Below the pieces are notes generated by a model. It had not been told where the DNA came from. It worked only from the letters and a program-made list of their open reading frames with translations, and made no database searches. A stretch of 9,601 nucleotides of DNA from Candidatus Woesearchaeota archaeon (GTDB taxonomy: Archaea; Nanobdellota; Nanobdellia; Woesearchaeales; DSVV01): assembly GCA_016215305.1 (NCBI GenBank), contig JACRKI010000022.1:1-9601 (forward strand). Direction: 5' to 3'. A program made the translations under genes and the position numbers. Below, piece after piece: positions 5,950-9,601 of this stretch; position 1 is the stretch's first letter, and every line of letters begins with the position of its first letter.

Positions 5950-7068
5950 CTAATTCTTCTTTCTCACAAGAACAACAACCATCATCACGATGACAACGAG
6001 CAACAACACTCCCAAGAGTGCGAGCAATCCAACGCCTGTCCATGATGTGCTGGAACTTGAAGTTGTTGGCGTTACTGTCGCTGTTGTTTTCGCGTAGGAA
6101 GGAATACTGCTGCCTATACTTCCTGTAGAGGTGGAAGTAATCACTTCAACACTTTCTGAAGGAGTTGTCGCGGTTGTCGTCGCAGTAGATCCTGTACTGG
6201 AACTTCCTGTACTCGCTGTACTTCCTGTGCTTGTTGTAGTAGTACTTGATGTCCCTGAACTTGTGGAACTGCTTTCATAGCTGCTTGAGCTGGAACTGCT
6301 GTCGCTGCTCTCACTGCCATCGTCAGTCAACGCGTCACAATTTGTTTCTTTGTACTTGATTTCATATTTCAAGCAGGTAATGTCATCATACAATCCCTGA
6401 ATGTCATCATCAACATCGTTTAAATCATGCTTGACATCGCTTCTGTCTAAATCAGAATCATCAAAATCACCGCTGTCAAGATCGTCATAATCGTTTTTCA
6501 AGTCATCCCAATCATCGCTGGAATCATCAACGTCGTCTTTCAAGTCATCAAGATCGTCGCTGAGATCGTCAAGATTGTCTTCAGCGTCTCGCTTGTCGCC
6601 GCTGTCATCGTCTTCAACTGCCTGCTGATAATTGTCAATTTCATCTTCAACGTCATTTTCAATGTCGTCATAATCGTCTTTCAAACCATCAACTGTATCC
6701 TGCAAATCATCAATATTTTTCACAAGATCTTCTGCGTCTGTTCCATCAACAGAAACAATGACACTGCTTGTTGTTGACTCACTTGCGTTATCAACAACTT
6801 TTACTGTAAATGTGTTTGATCCAATCTGACTAATTGCCGGCGTCCATGCAATAACACCTGCCGCGCTAATAGTCATTCCTGTTGGATTTGCGGTGAATCC
6901 GTAAGATGCAATAGTCCCATCAGAATCTGTCGCGGTCACTGTACAATTATAGACTGTGCCAACTGTTGCACTTGATCCACAGTTTGTCGTTACTGTTGGT
7001 GCTGTCGCGAAAACCATGGTCAACGCAAACAAAAATACCATAATTGTGCTTATGAATAATTTCTTCAT
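5950..7068 (-). CDS. anchored surface protein: Ig-like domain, Asp-rich coiled stalk, Ser/Thr stalk
   Basis: 372 residues in a clear modular order. Signal peptide 1-23 (MKKLFISTIMVFLFALTMVFATA). An Ig-like domain (about 24-107) resembles the He_PIG/cadherin-like type, with TVYNCTVTATDSDG and GVIAWTP, two cysteines (30, 42) that could form a disulfide, and N-glycosylation sequons NCT and NAS. An extremely acidic segment (about 109-235) has roughly 50 Asp with hydrophobics every 3-4 residues (DDLKDDVDD, DDWDDLKNDY), consistent with a coiled coil or calcium-loaded stalk. A Ser/Thr-rich stalk (about 253-340) is likely O-glycosylated. A membrane helix (346-368) is followed by RKKN, so the protein is anchored with its bulk outside. 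Binding partner unknown; an adhesin or envelope-spacer role is inferred. It has a GGGGGG tract 8 nt before the ATG and is divergent from the 7253 gene. Confidence 0.78.
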   Translation of the reverse strand: MKKLFISTIMVFLFALTMVFATAPTVTTNCGSSATVGTVYNCTVTATDSDGTIASYGFTANPTGMTISAAGVIAWTPAISQIGSNTFTVKVVDNASESTTSSVIVSVDGTDAEDLVKNIDDLQDTVDGLKDDYDDIENDVEDEIDNYQQAVEDDDSGDKRDAEDNLDDLSDDLDDLKDDVDDSSDDWDDLKNDYDDLDSGDFDDSDLDRSDVKHDLNDVDDDIQGLYDDITCLKYEIKYKETNCDALTDDGSESSDSSSSSSSYESSSTSSGTSSTTTTSTGSTASTGSSSTGSTATTTATTPSESVEVITSTSTGSIGSSIPSYAKTTATVTPTTSSSSTSWTGVGLLALLGVLLLVVIVMMVVVLVRKKN

Positions 7069-7076
7069 GTTCCATA

Positions 7077-7082
7077 CCCCCC
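7077..7082 (-). promoter_or_regulatory. GGGGGG ribosome-binding tract
   Basis: Six G on the minus strand, 8 nt before the ATG at 7068. GGGGG can pair with the 16S CCUCC through four G-C pairs and one G-U wobble. The divergent gene has the same tract at almost the same spacing. Confidence 0.45.
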
Positions 7083-7115
7083 TATATAACTTAGGTAATG
7101 TAGGGTAAGTATTTC

Positions 7116-7128
7116 CCTTTTTTAAAGG
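7116..7128 (-). promoter_or_regulatory. TATA-like box of the surface-protein gene
   Basis: CCTTTAAAAAAGG on the minus strand, centred near 7122, predicts a start near 7096 and a leader of about 28 nt that includes the G6 tract. Confidence 0.45.
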
Positions 7129-7202
7129 TTGCGGTGTGTAATCACTATGGAATGGAAACCTATTTATATGGCAGAAGGTTACAGATTTTCGCGAGTTTAT
7201 TT

Positions 7203-7227
7203 TTAATATTATATCTTAATATTATAT
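7203..7227 (+). promoter_or_regulatory. AT-rich promoter with two 12-bp direct repeats
   Basis: TTAATATTATAT occurs at 7203-7214 and again at 7216-7227, a 13-bp period. Either copy can serve as TATA box for the plus-strand gene. The first would place the start near 7235 and keep the G6 tract in the leader. The second would give a nearly leaderless RNA. Another candidate, TATTTATAT at 7161-7169, is further off. Confidence 0.4.
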
Positions 7228-7239
7228 ATTACAAAAATC

Positions 7240-7245
7240 GGGGGG
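7240..7245 (+). promoter_or_regulatory. GGGGGG ribosome-binding tract
   Basis: Six G, 7 nt before the ATG at 7253, mirroring the tract in front of the divergent surface-protein gene. Confidence 0.45.
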
Positions 7246-7252
7246 ATTACCT

Positions 7253-7867
7253 ATGAGTAAAGTCTATGGCTGTTTGTTTATGGTTCTCCTGCTGTGTTTG
7301 GCAACAACAGCAGACCTTTTGGCGTATGTGGCAGTCGGAGGAAATTTCTTTGTTGTCGGCGCATTTGTGCTTGGAGCATTGCTCTTACTGAGTGTCTTTT
7401 TGTACGGGACAACTATTGGAAAATTGTTTTCGCTCGCGTTGTTCGGAATTACTTTGCTTACCGGCGTGATTTTATTCAATAAACTCATGCCTGCAAACGG
7501 CTTTGTCTTTGGACTGCTTATTTTCGTCGGGATTCTTGGATTTGTCTGTACACTGCTTTGCGGTTCTTGCGGTAAATCCTGCAAAAGAATGTGTTCTGAT
7601 GACCGCCGCGGGAACAGCACCTACAACGCGGATATGCCTCCGATGCCAATGCCTGCAATGCCGAAGAAATCAAAGAATGGCAAAAGCCTGCGCGTCTCCA
7701 CATACGACGTCGAAAATCCTGAAGCAAGCTCTCTCGCGACAATGGAAGCGCTCGAAGAACTCAGCGATAATGATGCTGACGATGATTTCGTTGATCTCAA
7801 AGATCTCGAAAACATGATGGAGAAAAAGACTTCCAAAAAAGCTGCTGGAAAAAGAAAGAAGAAATAG
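7253..7867 (+). CDS. four-helix membrane protein with Cys cluster and charged tail
   Basis: 204 residues, no recognised family. Four hydrophobic helices (about 5-27, 32-52, 57-77, 83-103) are followed at the membrane edge by five closely spaced cysteines, C99, C103, C106, C110 and C114, interleaved with basic residues (GKSCKRMC), suggestive of a metal or Fe-S site or of lipid modification. A Met/Pro-rich linker (PPMPMPAMPKK, from 129), an acidic stretch (EELSDNDADDDF) and a Lys-rich C-terminus (KKAAGKRKKK) complete the tail. By the positive-inside rule this tail is cytoplasmic. The ATG is supported by the G6 tract and AT-rich promoter. It shares a spacer with the anchored surface protein and converges with lspA, so an envelope role is likely but unproven. 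Confidence 0.68.
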   Translation: MSKVYGCLFMVLLLCLATTADLLAYVAVGGNFFVVGAFVLGALLLLSVFLYGTTIGKLFSLALFGITLLTGVILFNKLMPANGFVFGLLIFVGILGFVCTLLCGSCGKSCKRMCSDDRRGNSTYNADMPPMPMPAMPKKSKNGKSLRVSTYDVENPEASSLATMEALEELSDNDADDDFVDLKDLENMMEKKTSKKAAGKRKKK

Positions 7868-7892
7868 ATAAAATTTCAACATTCAGTTCCTT

Positions 7893-8048
7893 CATTAAGA
7901 ACCACTATTCAAAAATTTATTATATGAGGTGAAGTGGTTCTACTTTGGGAAACCATGGTTCTTAATGCATTACGAAATACCATCCCTTGAATTTCAATTG
8001 TGAACTTTGTCTACCTAAAATAAAGTCTGAGGGTATTTCGAAATGCAT
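7893..8048. other. structured convergent intergenic region with abutting inverted repeats
   Basis: Part of the 223-bp gap between two 3' ends. CATTAAGAACCA (7893-7904) pairs perfectly with 7956-7967. AGAACCACT (7898-7906) pairs perfectly with 7933-7941, so these two hairpins compete for the same left arm. ATGCATTACGAAATACC (7965-7981) pairs with 8032-8048 at 16 of 17 positions and shares three bases with the first stem. Short stems lie within its loop (for example ACTTT 8004-8008 with AAAGT 8022-8026). It could be a structured 3' UTR, a small RNA or a MITE-like remnant. No coding frame of note is present. Confidence 0.5.
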
Positions 8049-8063
8049 GAGAAATTTTACACG

Positions 8064-8101
8064 CAAAATCCTTCATGAACGAAGTGAATGTTAGGATTTT
8101 G
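8064..8101 (-). terminator. stem-loop at the lspA stop codon
   Basis: CAAAATCC and GGATTTTG form a perfect 8-bp stem with a 22-nt loop. One arm covers the last two codons of lspA and the loop begins with its stop codon. No T-run follows on the minus strand, so it is a weak intrinsic terminator candidate and may instead protect the 3' end. Confidence 0.35.
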
Positions 8102-8567
8102 TATATATTTCCTTTTCTTCCCGGAAAACAGCGATAATCAGAAGAATCGCCGCAAGCGTAATCGCGCTGTCTGCGACATTAAAGATCGGCCAGATTCTGA
8201 AGTCAACAAAATCCGTTACTGTGCCAAACCACAAACGGTCAATCAGATTTCCCGCAGTGCCGCCGAGAATCAACGCAAACGAAAGCTTGTACTCGTTTGG
8301 AATTTTCTTGTACAACAAAATGATTCCCAGAATAACTGCGATCGCAACACTGGTAAGCAAAAAAGAATATGTGGTAAGCAAACTAAAACTCGCTCCTGTG
8401 TTTGTCGTGTGGCTTAGAAAAAGAATCTTTGGGATGATTGGGACAGAAACACCTGTTGGAATGTTTTGTCTAATGAGGATTTTTGTGAGTTGATCGAGAA
8501 GAAGAACAGCCGCGGCGGTGAGGAAGAAAATTGTAGTTGGGATTTCATATCTGTATTTCTTTGTCAT
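8091..8567 (-). CDS. lspA: lipoprotein signal peptidase (signal peptidase II)
   Basis: 158 residues, the family's normal length, with all conserved regions. DQLTK (25-29), NTGASFS (56-62), GGTAGNLIDR (102-111), GTVTDFVDF (115-123) and FNVADSAI (129-136) are present. The catalytic aspartate pair corresponds to D119 and D133. Membrane helices are expected at about 12-32, 63-86, 94-110 and 130-149. In bacteria this aspartyl protease removes the signal peptide of prolipoproteins in front of the lipidated cysteine. It is generally absent from archaea, so presence here suggests acquisition from a bacterium. No lipobox protein and no lipidation enzyme occur in the window. A TATA-like box about 23 bp upstream supports the ATG at 8567. 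Confidence 0.93.
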   Translation of the reverse strand: MTKKYRYEIPTTIFFLTAAAVLLLDQLTKILIRQNIPTGVSVPIIPKILFLSHTTNTGASFSLLTTYSFLLTSVAIAVILGIILLYKKIPNEYKLSFALILGGTAGNLIDRLWFGTVTDFVDFRIWPIFNVADSAITLAAILLIIAVFREEKEIYTKS

Positions 8568-8586
8568 GAAAATGATTATATTCTGT

Positions 8587-8594
8587 TATTTAAT
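8587..8594 (-). promoter_or_regulatory. TATA-like box of lspA
   Basis: ATTAAATA on the minus strand within an AT-rich stretch, centred about 23 bp before the ATG. No Shine-Dalgarno is present, consistent with a leaderless message. Confidence 0.35.
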
Positions 8595-8632
8595 AATTTA
8601 TTCATACTGAATCAAATAATAATATAATCCCT

Positions 8633-9112
8633 TCACCACACGCCTCTTCTTCGCCGCGGTTCTATTTCTTCATAATCCTGCACATGCATCGCATGCTCCA
8701 ATGAAACGAGGCGGTGATTAATACTTTCCAAAGAAACACGAATCGTATCTAATTTTGCTGAGACTAACTCCAGTTGCTGCTGCAAATTTCCTGAAGATCC
8801 CTGCTGCGGCTGCACGACTTCATAGGATTGCTGCGCCTGCATTGAAGGACGGCGCTGCTCTGCCGGATGCTCAGAGGTAAATCCGGTAAACCCCGCTCCT
8901 GCACTTTCCTGCGTATCTGTCTCCATCGCAATATTTCTCGAGCGCATAATCTCATCCATGTCCGCGTAATTGCTGGATTCCAACCCTGTTGGCTGCGTTT
9001 CTGTGCCTGGAGTTTTTCCCGGCGTGGTTTGAAGCGTGCCCAACTGCGCATCCAGCTCGGCAAACTTATCTTCTTCCTTTTTCCAGAATTTTAACTTGTC
9101 CATGAATGACAT
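8633..9112 (-). CDS. hypothetical coiled-coil protein, 159 residues
   Basis: I do not recognise this protein. The N-terminus (MSFMDKLKFWKKEEDKF) is a short amphipathic, basic/aromatic helix that could touch the membrane. Residues about 25-108 are low-complexity, rich in Thr, Gln, Ser, Pro and Glu, and probably disordered. Residues 109-142 form a regular coiled coil (LELVSAKLDTIRVSLESI, continuing with NHRLVSLEHAM). The end is basic (EPRRRRGVW). The frame is open to an ATG at 9163, but that codon lies inside the hairpin at 9154-9207, upstream of the TATA box at 9135-9144. The ATG at 9112, 27 bp from the centre of that box, is therefore chosen. A second ATG three codons on is also possible. A scaffold or membrane-associated role is a guess. 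Confidence 0.65.
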   Translation of the reverse strand: MSFMDKLKFWKKEEDKFAELDAQLGTLQTTPGKTPGTETQPTGLESSNYADMDEIMRSRNIAMETDTQESAGAGFTGFTSEHPAEQRRPSMQAQQSYEVVQPQQGSSGNLQQQLELVSAKLDTIRVSLESINHRLVSLEHAMHVQDYEEIEPRRRRGVW

Positions 9113-9134
9113 AGTTTGTTTTTTGATGCTTGGA

Positions 9135-9144
9135 TTATAAAAAT
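9135..9144 (-). promoter_or_regulatory. TATA-like box of the coiled-coil gene
   Basis: ATTTTTATAA on the minus strand, centred 27 bp before the ATG at 9112, gives a leaderless start and decides against the upstream ATG at 9163. Confidence 0.55.
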
Positions 9145-9153
9145 GTTTGGAAT

Positions 9154-9207
9154 AAAAAATCATCCTCGCTCATCTTGATCTTTCTTTTGGAGCGAGGATG
9201 ATTTTTT
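9154..9207 (-). terminator. perfect 18-bp hairpin ending in T6
   Basis: AAAAAATCATCCTCGCTC (9154-9171) and its exact complement (9190-9207) enclose an 18-nt loop. On either strand the stem runs into six T, as in bacterial intrinsic terminators. It lies 30 bp after the stop of the winged-helix gene and 9 bp before the TATA box of the next minus-strand gene, so terminating the former is its natural role. Confidence 0.6.
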
Positions 9208-9237
9208 ACATGCCAAGAAAAGACTACTATTCATTAT

Positions 9238-9601
9238 TTAATGTGCCTTCATTAACAATTTTCCCAGCATATTTATTTGTATCACTGATTTACCATTCTG
9301 TTCCTCAATCTCGACTAAGCCGAGCTGTTTCAACCCATCCACTTTTTGCGTCCCATGAATGTGATACGAAAGAAGCGGGGCGCTTATCTTCGCTTTTTTT
9401 GCAAGCTGCTGCAAAGCAATTCCATCTGAATATTGCAAGAGTGTTTTGAGAAGCGATTTTTTTGCTTCATTGAGAAGAGAATAATACGAAAATTTCAGCA
9501 CAGGAAGCATCATAATATCTGCGCCCATCACATCAAACGCTTTTATGCCATTCACAAACGCTGCGCATGTTGCGGCGCATTTTGCGTTTGCATCGCAGGA
9601 A
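9238..9601 (-). CDS. winged-helix transcriptional regulator (5' end outside the window)
   Basis: The C-terminal part of a protein whose frame stays open to the right edge. A GTG at 9555 could start a 105-residue form, but 15 further codons upstream are open and read SCDANAKCAATCAAF, so the true start is probably beyond the window. Residues from LLKTLLQYSDGIALQQLAKKAKISAPLL (split here by helix-turn-helix positions) onward look like a winged helix-turn-helix. LQQLAKKAKIS is the first helix-turn, APLLSYHIHG the recognition helix, and GLVEIEEQNGKSVIQIN the wing, as in ArsR/MarR-like regulators. The N-terminal part (KAFDVMGADIMMLPVLKFSY) is hydrophobic and unassigned, and three cysteines lie just before it. 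Ligand and targets are unknown. Confidence 0.58.
   Translation of the reverse strand, partial: SCDANAKCAATCAAFVNGIKAFDVMGADIMMLPVLKFSYYSLLNEAKKSLLKTLLQYSDGIALQQLAKKAKISAPLLSYHIHGTQKVDGLKQLGLVEIEEQNGKSVIQINMLGKLLMKAH

Noticed and set aside
6400..6720. Short-period repeats (GATGAC/TCATCG-like) as a CRISPR or satellite
   Set aside because: They are the coding consequence of the Asp-rich stalk, with no constant repeat/spacer organisation.
8088..8417. 109-codon plus-strand ORF opposite lspA
   Set aside because: It is antisense to lspA, whose motifs are all intact. The translated product is polar and random-looking.
9113..9163. Upstream ATG giving a 176-residue form of the coiled-coil protein
   Set aside because: It lies inside the 18-bp hairpin and upstream of the TATA box that predicts initiation at 9112. 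The extra 17 residues look non-coding.
9198..9449. Plus-strand ORF starting in the hairpin
   Set aside because: It is antisense to the winged-helix gene and begins within the terminator arm.

Overview
This window looks like part of an archaeal chromosome, most likely a DPANN-type lineage such as Woesearchaeota/Pacearchaeota. The assignment is inferred from gene content and signals, with no rRNA to confirm it. The main reasons are an archaeal-type membrane-anchored Lon protease (LonB), TATA-like boxes centred about 23-27 bp before several start codons (the mark of leaderless archaeal transcription), short T-rich 3' ends, and a high share of unrecognised small membrane and surface proteins. The sequence is moderately AT-rich. 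No tRNA, rRNA, CRISPR array or transposase was seen.

Layout, left to right. Bases 1-157 hold the end (or all) of a small membrane protein. Bases 158-379 hold a weak 42-codon ORF and one copy of a 32-bp repeat. A divergent methylthioadenosine phosphorylase-family gene (380-1270, +) follows, then a second copy of the repeat and an unrecognised soluble protein (1461-2135, +). Converging on these is a minus-strand block running from 5843 down to 2143: lonB, then a Fur-family metalloregulator 4 bp downstream, then a 98-bp gap with TATA box, 25-bp palindrome and Shine-Dalgarno, then a two-domain membrane protein with Ig-like (YtkA/FixH-like) repeats, then a 61-residue CbtB-like protein with a His-rich CH tail whose start overlaps the previous stop. 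I read the last two as a metal-handling operon that the adjacent Fur protein may repress through the palindrome. This is inference.

From 5950 to 7867 two envelope proteins are transcribed divergently from a 184-bp spacer. The minus-strand one is a surface protein with signal peptide, Ig-like domain, Asp-rich coiled stalk, Ser/Thr-rich stalk and C-terminal anchor. The plus-strand one is a four-helix membrane protein with a cysteine cluster and a charged tail. Both have a GGGGGG tract 7-8 nt before the start codon. Bases 7868-8090 are a convergent intergenic region rich in inverted repeats. After it come a complete signal peptidase II (lspA, minus), an unknown coiled-coil protein (8633-9112, minus), a perfect 18-bp hairpin ending in T6, and a winged-helix regulator that runs off the right edge.

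The points most worth following up are the LonB active site, where threonine replaces the catalytic serine while the lysine is kept at the same spacing, the putative Fur-operator/CbtB-like operon, the bacterial-type LspA in an archaeal context, and the structured 7893-8048 region.
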